Assembly: GCF_050467285.1 (NCBI RefSeq)
Contig: NZ_JBCMUN010000004.1
Coordinates: forward strand, 1 to 64,000
Length of the DNA stretch: 64,000 nucleotides
DNA from: Paenibacillus_E oryzisoli_A
GTDB taxonomy: Bacteria; Bacillota; Bacilli; Paenibacillales; NBRC-103111
Reading direction: 5' to 3'
Positions 47,475 to 55,302 of this stretch are shown here, piece by piece. Position numbers and translations under genes: made by a program. Positions within the stretch are counted from its first letter, which is position 1; each line of letters opens with the position of its first letter. The notes below the pieces were generated by a model. It was not told the DNA's origin, searched no databases, and was given only the letters and a program-made list of their open reading frames with translations.

Positions 47475-49591
47475 TAATTCGTTCCTCCAGCAGGCGGTTT
47501 CGAAGCGGTTCCGCCGGTCTGACCTTGCCCGCCGGCAGCTCCGCCCACGGGAATCGCCGGTCCGTTATTTTGCCCCTTCGGCGTGGATGAGGCGGATGGC
47601 GGCGGCGAAGTCGCCTTGCCATTCTTCTGATCCAAATAATCCTGGTACGTGCGTGTGATCGAATTCACCAGCGTATCGCCTTCTTTGATCAAAATAACGG
47701 CTTTCTTCTCTGGAGAAACGATGACCTTCACATCAAGATTTTGCGGCTTCGATACCTTTTCTGTTTTGTATTCGAAATTATCGTATTGCGCATCGCTCAC
47801 AATGATTTTAAATTCGGAATCTTTGCCGTCTGTCGTTGGCTTCACCGGAATACTGACCGTCATCTGACCGGCGTCGTCCGGCAGGCCGTCGCTGATCACC
47901 AGCGAAATTTCCGCACCGGCCGACACATCCTGATCCTTCGTATACGGGAACTGCGTAATGACTTTGCCTTTGGCCACTTTATAGCTTTTCTCGCGGGTAA
48001 TGCCATTCGCAGCCAGCTTCAGATTCGACTTCGTAATCTGCGCTTTCGCTTCGGCCTCCGTCAGGTTCGTCAAGTCCGGCATTTTGAACGTTTCCTTCGC
48101 TTTGCTCACCGTAAAGGCAATCGCGGCTTTGTCCAGCTCAAACTCATCGCCCGCAAGCGGGGACTGCTTGAGAATGATATCCGGCGTATTGTCGGACGTC
48201 TCCTGGGTAATCGTTATTTGCTCATCTTTGATACCAAGCGCCTGAAGCTTGAGCTTTACATCCTTGAGCGATTGCCCTGCGTAATTGTCCATCTTAATCT
48301 TCTTCACGCCTTTGCTGACCGTCAGCGTCACCTTTGTGCCAACGTTGAGCCGCAGACCTTTCGGATTTTGCTGGATGACAATGTCCTTGTCAAGCTTGCT
48401 GTCTTCGTCATACTCTACCGTATAGCCAAGATGGGCCGCAGTTAATTGCGCCTGCGCCTCCGTCAGCGGCTTATTCTCAACGTTCGGCACTTCCACCGTT
48501 TCGATCGCGAACATGTTTTTCACGACGCCGACCATGTACCACATGAAGCCAAGTACGATCAGCAAAATGACGATCCAGACGACCGGTTTAATCCAGCCTT
48601 TCTTTTTCGCAGGAGCGGGCTCGTCCCGCCATACCGGCTTCTCCGGCTCCTCGTCTTCATCGTCCGGCGTGTAGGACGCGATCTGATCTGCGCGAATCGC
48701 CGGCATGACCAGCGTACGCTCCTCGTCCATGCCGTCCGAATCCCAGAACGCGATCTTCGCCTCGTTGCGGCGTTCCGGATTGAGGCACGTATCCAAGTCC
48801 AGCATCATCGATTTGGCGGACTGGTAGCGTTCCTCCGGCTTTTTGCGCATCGCCTTGAGAATAATGTTTTCCACGCTCTGCGGAATGAGCGGATTCACCT
48901 TGCGCGGCTCCTCCACATCCTCCTGCAAATGCTTGAGCGCAACGGAAATCGGGCTTTCGCCGAGAAACGGCAGCCGCGCGGTCAGCATTTGATACATCAC
49001 AATACCGAGCGAATACAGGTCGGACTTTTCCCCGGTATTCGTGCCTTTGGCATGCTCCGGCGAGAAATAATGCACAGACCCGACTACAGAGCCCGTCTGT
49101 GTAATCGTCGAAGACGTTGCCGCGCGGGCGATCCCGAAATCCGTCACCTTAACGCGCCCATTTTTGCCGATGAGAATATTGTGCGGCTTGATGTCGCGGT
49201 GAATAATCTCATTGTGATGCGCATGATCGAGCGCGTCCGCAATTTGCGAAGCGTAGTGCACCGCATCCTCGACTTGCAGCGGCGCTTTTTCTTTAATCAA
49301 ATCGTTCAGCGTTTTGCCTTCAATATATTCCATCACGATGTAATGGACATCGTCTTCCTGCCCCACGTCATAAATACTGACGACGTTCGGATGGGACAGC
49401 GACGCGGCAGCTTGCGCTTCCCTGCGGAAGCGGCGAATGAACTCCTCGTCGTGCACGTACTGCTGGCGCAGCACCTTGACCGCTACCTTGCGGTTAAGCA
49501 GCAAATCGTGGCCTTTGTACACCAAGGCCATGCCGCCTCCGCCAATGCGTTCCAATATTTCATAGCGGCCTCCAAGCTTTCTACCGATCAA
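47474..49591 (-). CDS. prkC: Ser/Thr protein kinase with PASTA domains
   Basis: 705-aa membrane kinase that senses muropeptides. The kinase domain (about 8-270) has the Gly loop GGGGMA, K39, HRDIKPHN with D133, and DFG at 151-153. A TM helix lies at about 335-357 (PVVWIVILLIVLGFMWYMVG). Three PASTA repeats follow (about 363-430, 431-500, 501-570), then a unique beta-rich region and a Gly/Pro-rich tail. It signals germination, wall synthesis and translation through EF-G and RsgA phosphorylation in relatives. It overlaps prpC by 4 bases. Confidence 0.96.
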   Translation of the reverse strand: MIGRKLGGRYEILERIGGGGMALVYKGHDLLLNRKVAVKVLRQQYVHDEEFIRRFRREAQAAASLSHPNVVSIYDVGQEDDVHYIVMEYIEGKTLNDLIKEKAPLQVEDAVHYASQIADALDHAHHNEIIHRDIKPHNILIGKNGRVKVTDFGIARAATSSTITQTGSVVGSVHYFSPEHAKGTNTGEKSDLYSLGIVMYQMLTARLPFLGESPISVALKHLQEDVEEPRKVNPLIPQSVENIILKAMRKKPEERYQSAKSMMLDLDTCLNPERRNEAKIAFWDSDGMDEERTLVMPAIRADQIASYTPDDEDEEPEKPVWRDEPAPAKKKGWIKPVVWIVILLIVLGFMWYMVGVVKNMFAIETVEVPNVENKPLTEAQAQLTAAHLGYTVEYDEDSKLDKDIVIQQNPKGLRLNVGTKVTLTVSKGVKKIKMDNYAGQSLKDVKLKLQALGIKDEQITITQETSDNTPDIILKQSPLAGDEFELDKAAIAFTVSKAKETFKMPDLTNLTEAEAKAQITKSNLKLAANGITREKSYKVAKGKVITQFPYTKDQDVSAGAEISLVISDGLPDDAGQMTVSIPVKPTTDGKDSEFKIIVSDAQYDNFEYKTEKVSKPQNLDVKVIVSPEKKAVILIKEGDTLVNSITRTYQDYLDQKNGKATSPPPSASSTPKGQNNGPAIPVGGAAGGQGQTGGTASKPPAGGTN

Positions 49592-50352
49592 TGCCCATCA
49601 CCCCTTTTGTCGTCCGAATGTTGATCATGAGCCAGCAGCACGACCGTCACATTATCGTCGCCGCCCTCGTGAAGCGCGCGCGCAATCAGTTGATCCGCCG
49701 CATCCTCCAGTTTATCGTGGCTATTCACGATACGTACAATGTCTGCAGCGTCCACAAGCCCGCTCAGGCCGTCCGTACAAATCAATACCGTATCGCCCTG
49801 GCGCCAGCCGTACTCATACAAATCCACTTCTACGGTCGGCTCCGTGCCGAGCGCGCGCGTAATCCAGTTGCGCCGCGGATGATGATCGGCTTCCTCCAGC
49901 GTCAGTTGTCCATTCTTCACCAGCTCATACACCAAGGAATGGTCTTCCGTCAGCTGCGTAATCGTTTCGCCAGAGAGCTTATAGGCGCGGCTGTCGCCGA
50001 TGTGCCCGATAATCAACAGCTCTTCCGACGCAATAATCGTCACAACCGTCGTACCCATGCCATGGTATTTATCCTGTCCGGAAGCAAACGCATAAATCTC
50101 TTCATTGGCTTTCTCAATCGCTTCTTTGAGCAGTTGCTTGCACGTCTCCACCGGCATTCCCCAATGGATGGACTGCAGCTGTGCGCTTATGCGGTCCACC
50201 GCCATTTGACTGGCAATATCGCCAGCCTGATGCCCGCCCATGCCGTCGGCGACAATCGCCAAAGACAGCCCATTCAGCTCGTGCTGGATGGCGGCGCGGT
50301 CCTCATTGACTTGACGGACTTTACCAATATCGGTTCGACTTACCATCTTCAT
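49588..50352 (-). CDS. prpC: PP2C-family Ser/Thr phosphatase, partner of PrkC
   Basis: 254-aa PPM phosphatase that reverses PrkC phosphorylation. Metal-binding motifs RQVNEDRAAI, VADGMGGHQAGDIAS, GDSRAY and GDDNVTVVLL are complete. The stop overlaps the prkC start. It follows rlmN by 12 bases. Confidence 0.96.
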   Translation of the reverse strand: MKMVSRTDIGKVRQVNEDRAAIQHELNGLSLAIVADGMGGHQAGDIASQMAVDRISAQLQSIHWGMPVETCKQLLKEAIEKANEEIYAFASGQDKYHGMGTTVVTIIASEELLIIGHIGDSRAYKLSGETITQLTEDHSLVYELVKNGQLTLEEADHHPRRNWITRALGTEPTVEVDLYEYGWRQGDTVLICTDGLSGLVDAADIVRIVNSHDKLEDAADQLIARALHEGGDDNVTVVLLAHDQHSDDKRGDGH

Positions 50353-50364
50353 CCGGCTCTCACC

Positions 50365-51435
50365 TCATTTACTGCTCTCCATATGCTTCGCTCGCAGCTG
50401 CCCGCAGGCGGCCGCAATGTCGCTTCCTTGCTCACGGCGTATGGTCGCATTGATTTTGCCCTTCTCCAGAATGCGTTGGAACGTAAAGATATCGTCCCTC
50501 GGCGTCCGTTTGAAATCACGCTCAGCAACAAAGTTGACAGGAATCAGATTGACATGGCTAAGCGGCATTTCCTTCAGCACCTGCGCAAGCTCCTCAGCAT
50601 GCTCCGGCTGATCGTTGACTTCCCCCATCAAGGCATACTCGAAAGTAATCCGGCGGCCGGTTTTGGCAATGTAATATTTACACGCTTCGATCAAATCCAC
50701 AAATGGGAATCTGCGGTTGACCGGCATCAGCTTCGAGCGCAGCGCATCGTTCGGTGCGTGAATGGAAATCGCGAGGTTTACCTGCAAATTCTCATCGGCA
50801 AACTTGTAAATATTCGGCACGATGCCGCTCGTCGACACCGTAATATGGCGCTGACCGATGTTCAGCCCTTTCGGGTGAATCATGATCCGCAAAAAGTTCA
50901 TCGTCGACTCGTAATTCTCGAACGGCTCGCCAATCCCCATGATGACGATGGATGAAATGCGCTCATTCGTCTCGTCGAGCAGCTTCTGCGCTTTCACGAC
51001 CTGCGCGACGATTTCGCCCGGCCGTAAATCCCGCTTCAAACCACCCAGCGTAGACGCACAGAACGTGCAGCCCACCCGGCAGCCGACCTGCGTCGTGACG
51101 CAGATGCTGTTGCCGTAGTTATGCTTCATAACGACCGTTTCGATCGCATTCTTATCTTCAAGCTCAAAAAGAAACTTGACCGTACCATCCTGCGACTGAT
51201 ACTTCGTAATCTCGGACAGCGTCACGAAGTCGAACTGCGCCTTCAGCTTGTCGCGAAGCGTTTTGGACAAATTCGACATGTCGTCGAAATTGAACACGCG
51301 CTTCACATACAGCCAGTCCCAGATTTGACCCGCGCGAAAGCCGGGCTCGCCGTTCGCTTTCACCCAATCCTGCCACTGATCCCAGTTAAGATCGTATACA
51401 AAAGGTTTCTCTTTCTCAAAAGGCTTCAAACTCAC
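50365..51435 (-). CDS. rlmN: Dual-specificity 23S rRNA/tRNA methyltransferase RlmN
   Basis: About 356-aa radical-SAM enzyme that makes 2-methyladenosine at A2503 of 23S rRNA and A37 of some tRNAs. The cluster motif CRVGCTFCAS provides the CxxxCxxC cysteines; GIGEPFENY and STSGIVP follow. The C-terminal region FVAERDFKRTPRDD and the catalytic cysteine near AACGQLRA are present. The frame begins with GTG at 51444, but the ribosome-site-like AGGTTGTGAT better fits the GTG at 51435; either is possible. It is separated from rsmB by a 468-base region of hairpin repeats. Confidence 0.95.
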   Translation of the reverse strand: MSLKPFEKEKPFVYDLNWDQWQDWVKANGEPGFRAGQIWDWLYVKRVFNFDDMSNLSKTLRDKLKAQFDFVTLSEITKYQSQDGTVKFLFELEDKNAIETVVMKHNYGNSICVTTQVGCRVGCTFCASTLGGLKRDLRPGEIVAQVVKAQKLLDETNERISSIVIMGIGEPFENYESTMNFLRIMIHPKGLNIGQRHITVSTSGIVPNIYKFADENLQVNLAISIHAPNDALRSKLMPVNRRFPFVDLIEACKYYIAKTGRRITFEYALMGEVNDQPEHAEELAQVLKEMPLSHVNLIPVNFVAERDFKRTPRDDIFTFQRILEKGKINATIRREQGSDIAAACGQLRAKHMESSK

Positions 51436-51903
51436 ATTTATCACAACCTGTATTTATTTCGTCTATTTTCAAGGCAATCTTATGTATTTTAACACAAAGG
51501 CGAGCCGAACACACGTCCTTAGGCGACTTTCAGAAATAAAGCACCGCTAAGTTTCAGACAAATCGCCATAGGCCGCTGTACCGTCTCTTTGCGGATGCCG
51601 ACGCGCTGTTCTCGCTCGCCTTCACTCCTGCAAAAGGTAACTAGGTAGGCCCTATCGAAGAGGACAGGGAAATTCCTGCGAAAAAGCAGGCTTTTTTCAC
51701 AAAAATGGCGTTTTTCGCAAAATGCCTGCGTTAAAGCAGTTTTTTAGGCCAAACTCGCTCAAAAAGAGGACTCTCACCCAAAATTCCTGCGCTTTTGCAG
51801 GCATTTCATCGAATCAGGTAGGGAGAGAGGAAAATTCCTGCTTTTTTGCAGGCTTGATGCTCAACCCGAGTGCTTCCCGGCCCTCATCCCTTTGCACTGC
51901 CCT
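51436..51903. other. Gene-free region between rsmB and rlmN
   Basis: No plausible coding region. The half nearest rsmB holds the hairpin array described separately (51671-51852). The half nearest rlmN (51436-51660) is unique-looking sequence without a clear promoter; an AACACA/TGTGTT-type dyad near 51480-51495 is the only visible structure. Confidence 0.6.
51671..51852. repeat. Array of four short CCTGC..GCAGG hairpins
   Basis: Units begin at 51671, 51721, 51782 and 51833. Each is a copy of AATTCCTGC (AATGCCTGC in unit 2) followed by 6 A/T-rich bases and GCAGGC (GCAGT in unit 2). Spacing is 50, 61 and 51 bases. Loop sequences vary while the arms are kept, the pattern expected if the folded form matters. 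Located downstream of rsmB. Confidence 0.75.
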
Positions 51904-53361
51904 CTATAAAGAAGAACTCTCGCGCTTGCGGAGTCTCGCGATAAAGAAGCCGTCCGAATGGAACTGCTGCGGCAAAATTTGCACCATACCGGCTTGCACC
52001 GCCGCCGGATCGACAGCCCCGAACGGCTCCGCAGGCAGCGGAGCCAGCTCAAACTCCGGATGGTCGGCGAGAAACCGCTCGACCATCCCGGCATTCTCGT
52101 CGTGCTCGATTGTGCACGTGCTGTACACGAGCACGCCGCCCGGCTTCAGCAGGCGGTGCACCCGCTCGAGAATCGCGTGCTGCGTCGCCGCAATCGCCGC
52201 GATCTCAGCCTCCTGCTTCGCCCACTTGAGATCCGGCTTCCGCCGGATCACGCCGAAGCCGGAGCAGGGCGCGTCCAGCAGGATGCGGTCGAACGACGCC
52301 GGCGCAAAATGCCGGTCGAGCTCGGTCGCATCCATCACGAGCGTCTCGATCGACGACAGGCCCAGGCGTTCCGCCTGGTCGTCGATCAATTTCCGCTTGT
52401 GCTCATGGAGATCACAAGCCCAGATTTTGCCCGTATCGCCCATCTTCTCGGCGATATGGGCCGTTTTGCCGCCCGGGGCGGCGCAGCAGTCCAGCACGGT
52501 CATGCCCGGGCGCGGATCCAGAGCTTCGGCGACGAGCATCGAGCTCTCGTCTTGAATCGAGAAGTCCCCGTGGCCGAAACCGGGGACTAACGCCATGTTC
52601 CCGGCCCCGTGCGCGAGCACACCGGCCGGGGCCAGCGGCGACGCTTCTGCGCGAATATCCGCTGCCTCCAGCTGCCGCAGCAGCTCCGCTCGGCTAAGCC
52701 GTCTCGCGTTCGCGCGAATGCTTACATGCGGCGGCACATTGTTCGCCGCACAAATCTGTTCCGTCAGCTCCGCCCCGAGCTGACGGATCCACCGGCGCAC
52801 GAGCCATTCCGGATGGGAATGGCCCAGCGCGATGCGCTTGACGTCGCCGAGCGCCGCCGGCAGCGCCAGCTCGGCCTTGCTGCGGAGCACCGCCCGCAGC
52901 ACACCGTTGACCATGCCCGAGATGCCTTGGTGGCCCCGGCGCTTGGCAATATTGACCGCTTCGCTCACGACCGCATGGTCGGGGATGCGGTCCAAATAAT
53001 ACAGCTGATAGAAGCTCAGCCGCAGCAAGCACCGCACCCAGGGCTCCAGCTTCGCGAGCCCTTTACTAACGAAACGCTCGAGGAAGAAATCGATCGTATT
53101 TTTCCGGCCGATCGTGCCGTACACGAGCTCTGTGGCAAGCCCCGCGTCCGCTCTGGGGAGCGCGTGCTTTTGCAGCACCTGGTTCAGCAGCAGGTTGCTG
53201 TAGGCCTGGTTCTCCTCGACCCGAACCAGCACATCCAGCGCCGCTTCACGGGCGGAATGCCGAACAGCGCTGCTTTTTGCAGCGCTGGAAGAAGTATGTG
53301 AAGATGCAGCCGGTTTGCCGGCCTTCTGTGTTTTGCCATGTGTACGATTAGGTGTAGACAA
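51904..53361 (-). CDS. rsmB: 16S rRNA (cytosine967-C5)-methyltransferase RsmB
   Basis: 485-aa enzyme (Sun/Fmu family). A Lys/Ser-rich N-terminal tail (about 1-35) is followed by a NusB-like domain (about 36-170: REAALDVLVRVEENQAYSN) and the methyltransferase domain with DCCAAPGGKTAH, DAPCSGFG (one catalytic Cys) and YSTCTIEHDEN (second catalytic Cys). The start is a TTG at 53361 with GAGG 8 bases upstream. It follows fmt in the def-fmt-rsmB order common to many bacteria. Confidence 0.96.
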   Translation of the reverse strand: MSTPNRTHGKTQKAGKPAASSHTSSSAAKSSAVRHSAREAALDVLVRVEENQAYSNLLLNQVLQKHALPRADAGLATELVYGTIGRKNTIDFFLERFVSKGLAKLEPWVRCLLRLSFYQLYYLDRIPDHAVVSEAVNIAKRRGHQGISGMVNGVLRAVLRSKAELALPAALGDVKRIALGHSHPEWLVRRWIRQLGAELTEQICAANNVPPHVSIRANARRLSRAELLRQLEAADIRAEASPLAPAGVLAHGAGNMALVPGFGHGDFSIQDESSMLVAEALDPRPGMTVLDCCAAPGGKTAHIAEKMGDTGKIWACDLHEHKRKLIDDQAERLGLSSIETLVMDATELDRHFAPASFDRILLDAPCSGFGVIRRKPDLKWAKQEAEIAAIAATQHAILERVHRLLKPGGVLVYSTCTIEHDENAGMVERFLADHPEFELAPLPAEPFGAVDPAAVQAGMVQILPQQFHSDGFFIARLRKRESSSL

Positions 53362-53410
53362 ATGGGATACCTCTTTTTTAAAGTTCTACGGAGTTCACAG
53401 TGTCTGGGCC

Positions 53411-53436
53411 GTGTCTGAACACCCGCTCAGGGGCAT
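53411..53436. repeat. Intergenic repeat, copy 2
   Basis: Matches 39652-39677 in 25 of 26 bases, but the outer right arm (TTCAGACAC in copy 1) is missing, so only the inner CCCGCTCAGGGG hairpin can form. Located between fmt and rsmB. Confidence 0.6.
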
Positions 53437-53456
53437 CTTTCACCGCCTTTTCGCCC

Positions 53457-53543
53457 AAATATAAGCATTTATGGGTTTCACTTGCGAAATCGGCTTATAT
53501 TTTTGATAAACGCACTCGTCCCTCGGGGGACGGCGTAAGCCGT
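53457..53543. repeat. Hairpin cluster between fmt and rsmB
   Basis: AAATATAAGC (53457-53466) and GCTTATATTT (53493-53502) are a perfect 10-bp inverted repeat. Next to it CGTCCC/GGGACG (53517-53532) and ACGGC/GCCGT (53530-53543) form two hairpins that overlap and exclude each other. The 289-base gap contains no gene. Confidence 0.55.
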
Positions 53544-53650
53544 TTATTATACCTGCTGCGTCACTTTTGCTTGACGTACCCCTGGTACACCTTCACAAAA
53601 GTTCCTTGCATGGAACGAAAATTCGGCCAAATCTGCTTCCTTCTGCGTAT

Positions 53651-54598
53651 TCAGTCACGTCCTAGCACCGTGCCCTTCGGAATCTGCACGCCGCGCACGA
53701 ACTCCGCGACAGGCATCGCTTTTTTCCCGGCAGGCTGAATCTCGGTCAGCAGCAGCGAGCCGTCGCCAGTCGCCACCTCAAGGCCCTGCGCACTGCAAGA
53801 AAGCACCGTCCCGGGCGCAGCAGTTCCAGCCGCTCCCGAACCGCCTTCCGGCTTCATAGCCGCCCAGACCTTCATCACGTCGGCGTTCCACAACGTATAC
53901 GCCCCCGGGAACGGGTTCAGCCCGCGAATATGATTCCACAGCTCACGCGACGTGCGCGACCAATTGAGCAGCTCGTCCTCCCGGGAAATGTTCGGCGAGT
54001 AGATCGCTTCCGCTTCCACCTGCGGCACCGCCTGAATGCGTCCGGCGAGTAAATCCGGCAGCGTCCGTTTCAGCAAATCCGCTCCGGCTACACTCAGCTT
54101 CTCAAACAGTGTGCCGGTCGTGTCCGTATCCAGAATCGGCAGCTCCACCTTGGCGATCATATCGCCGGTATCGAGGCCTGCGGCCATATACATAATCGTT
54201 ACCCCGGTTACGCTCTCGCCCTGAATGACGGCATGATGAATCGGCGCCCCGCCGCGATATTTCGGCAGCAGAGACGCATGAATATTAATGCAGCCATGCT
54301 GTGGCAGCTCCAGTACAGCTTTCGGCAAAATCTGGCCGTAAGCCGCCGTCACAATCAGATCCGGCTTTAGCTCGCGCAGCCTCTCGACGGATTCCGGGCT
54401 CCGCAGCTTCTCAGGCTGCAGCACCGGAATATCGTGCTTCTCCGCTTCCGCCTTCACCGGTGTCGGCGTCAGAACGCGCTTGCGCCCTTTCGGCCGATCC
54501 GGCTGCGACACGACCGCAACGACGTTGTAGCCTTCCGCAATCAGCGTCTGCAAGGAAGGCACCGCGAAATCCGGCGTTCCCATAAAAATAATGTTCAC
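53651..54598 (-). CDS. fmt: Methionyl-tRNA formyltransferase
   Basis: 315-aa enzyme that formylates initiator Met-tRNA using 10-formyl-THF. The folate/catalytic segment NIHASLLPKYRGGAPI and the following HAVIQGE and GLDTGDM motifs are intact, and a C-terminal OB-like domain binds tRNA. The GTG start overlaps the last base of the def stop. Formylation and deformylation enzymes are thus co-translated. Confidence 0.97.
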   Translation of the reverse strand: MNIIFMGTPDFAVPSLQTLIAEGYNVVAVVSQPDRPKGRKRVLTPTPVKAEAEKHDIPVLQPEKLRSPESVERLRELKPDLIVTAAYGQILPKAVLELPQHGCINIHASLLPKYRGGAPIHHAVIQGESVTGVTIMYMAAGLDTGDMIAKVELPILDTDTTGTLFEKLSVAGADLLKRTLPDLLAGRIQAVPQVEAEAIYSPNISREDELLNWSRTSRELWNHIRGLNPFPGAYTLWNADVMKVWAAMKPEGGSGAAGTAAPGTVLSCSAQGLEVATGDGSLLLTEIQPAGKKAMPVAEFVRGVQIPKGTVLGRD

Positions 54599-55077
54599 TA
54601 TTCCTCTTCCTCTTCATCCGCCGTGTACGTTTTGGTCGCAAGATCGGTGAACAGAATGCCGTTCAGGTGATCGATCTCGTGGAAAATGCAGCGCGCCAGC
54701 AGCTCCGTACCGGTTACTTCGATCGGGTTGCCGTTGCGGTCTTGCCCCTTAGCCGTTACGTTCAGCGGACGCAGCACATCGCCGCGCAGCCCAGGGATAC
54801 TCAGACAGCCCTCAGGCCCTACTTGCTCCCCGCTGGACGTGACGATTTCCGGATTGACCATTTCGATCAGGCCGCCGTGCTCCTCGCCGCAGTCCATCAC
54901 GATCACACGTTTCAAAATGCCGATTTGCGGCGCCGCCAAGCCCACGCCTTCCGCGTCATACATCGTGTCTGCCATATCATCAAGCAGCTTGTGCAGGTTA
55001 GAATTAAATTTCGTAACTGTGATCGCTTTCTCGCGCAGCACAGGATCTGGATCTTTTACAATAATACGAATTGCCAT
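54598..55077 (-). CDS. def: Peptide deformylase
   Basis: 159-aa metalloenzyme removing the N-formyl group from nascent proteins. The three motifs GVGLAAPQIG, EGCLS and HEIDHLNG supply the catalytic Gln, metal Cys and the two His with the catalytic Glu. The tail YTADEEEEE is unusually acidic. The start at 55077 (MAIRIIVKDPDPVLREK) fits the family, although its AGGTG ribosome site is 12 bases away. The longer frame runs into the repeat element upstream. Confidence 0.96.
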   Translation of the reverse strand: MAIRIIVKDPDPVLREKAITVTKFNSNLHKLLDDMADTMYDAEGVGLAAPQIGILKRVIVMDCGEEHGGLIEMVNPEIVTSSGEQVGPEGCLSIPGLRGDVLRPLNVTAKGQDRNGNPIEVTGTELLARCIFHEIDHLNGILFTDLATKTYTADEEEEE

Positions 55078-55104
55078 AAGTAATGTGCACCTACTTTCAA
55101 GAAG

Positions 55105-55277
55105 TTGTTCAAAAAGCCGTCTTTTGATCACGAAGTAAATTCAAGAAGCGGACTCGGCATCGAATCTTGCGTTCAGCTTCGAAGTGCGGTGCTCATGTAG
55201 TTTTGCCTACACTCCGCTCCTCCTTCTTCAGCTTCTCACAACCTTCTCGGTGCTGAAAAGCCTGCTTTTTGAACACG
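55105..55277. repeat. ~173-bp intergenic element with terminal inverted repeats
   Basis: The left end (TGTTCAAAAAGCCGTCTTTT) and the reverse complement of the right end (TGTTCAAAAAGCAGGCTTTT) agree in 17 of 20 bases. The interior has further dyads (for example around ATGAGCACCGCACTTCGAAG on the minus strand) and no open frame. It fills the gap between priA and def. It resembles a small non-autonomous mobile or repeat element; I recall similar multi-copy sequence in Paenibacillus genomes but could not verify this. Confidence 0.65.
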
Positions 55278-55302
55278 CATTTTAAGTCTTGAACATGCCG
55301 AA

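Noticed and set aside
48446..50955. Plus-strand frames of ~390 and ~450 codons opposite prkC, prpC and rlmN
   Set aside because: They span three intact minus-strand genes with clear catalytic motifs and have His/Arg-rich shadow composition.
51671..51852. CRISPR array
   Set aside because: Units are short palindromes with irregular 50-61-base spacing and no constant direct repeat of 24 bases or more; no cas genes nearby.
55105..55277. Complete insertion sequence
   Set aside because: Only ~173 bp with no transposase frame; at most a non-autonomous element.
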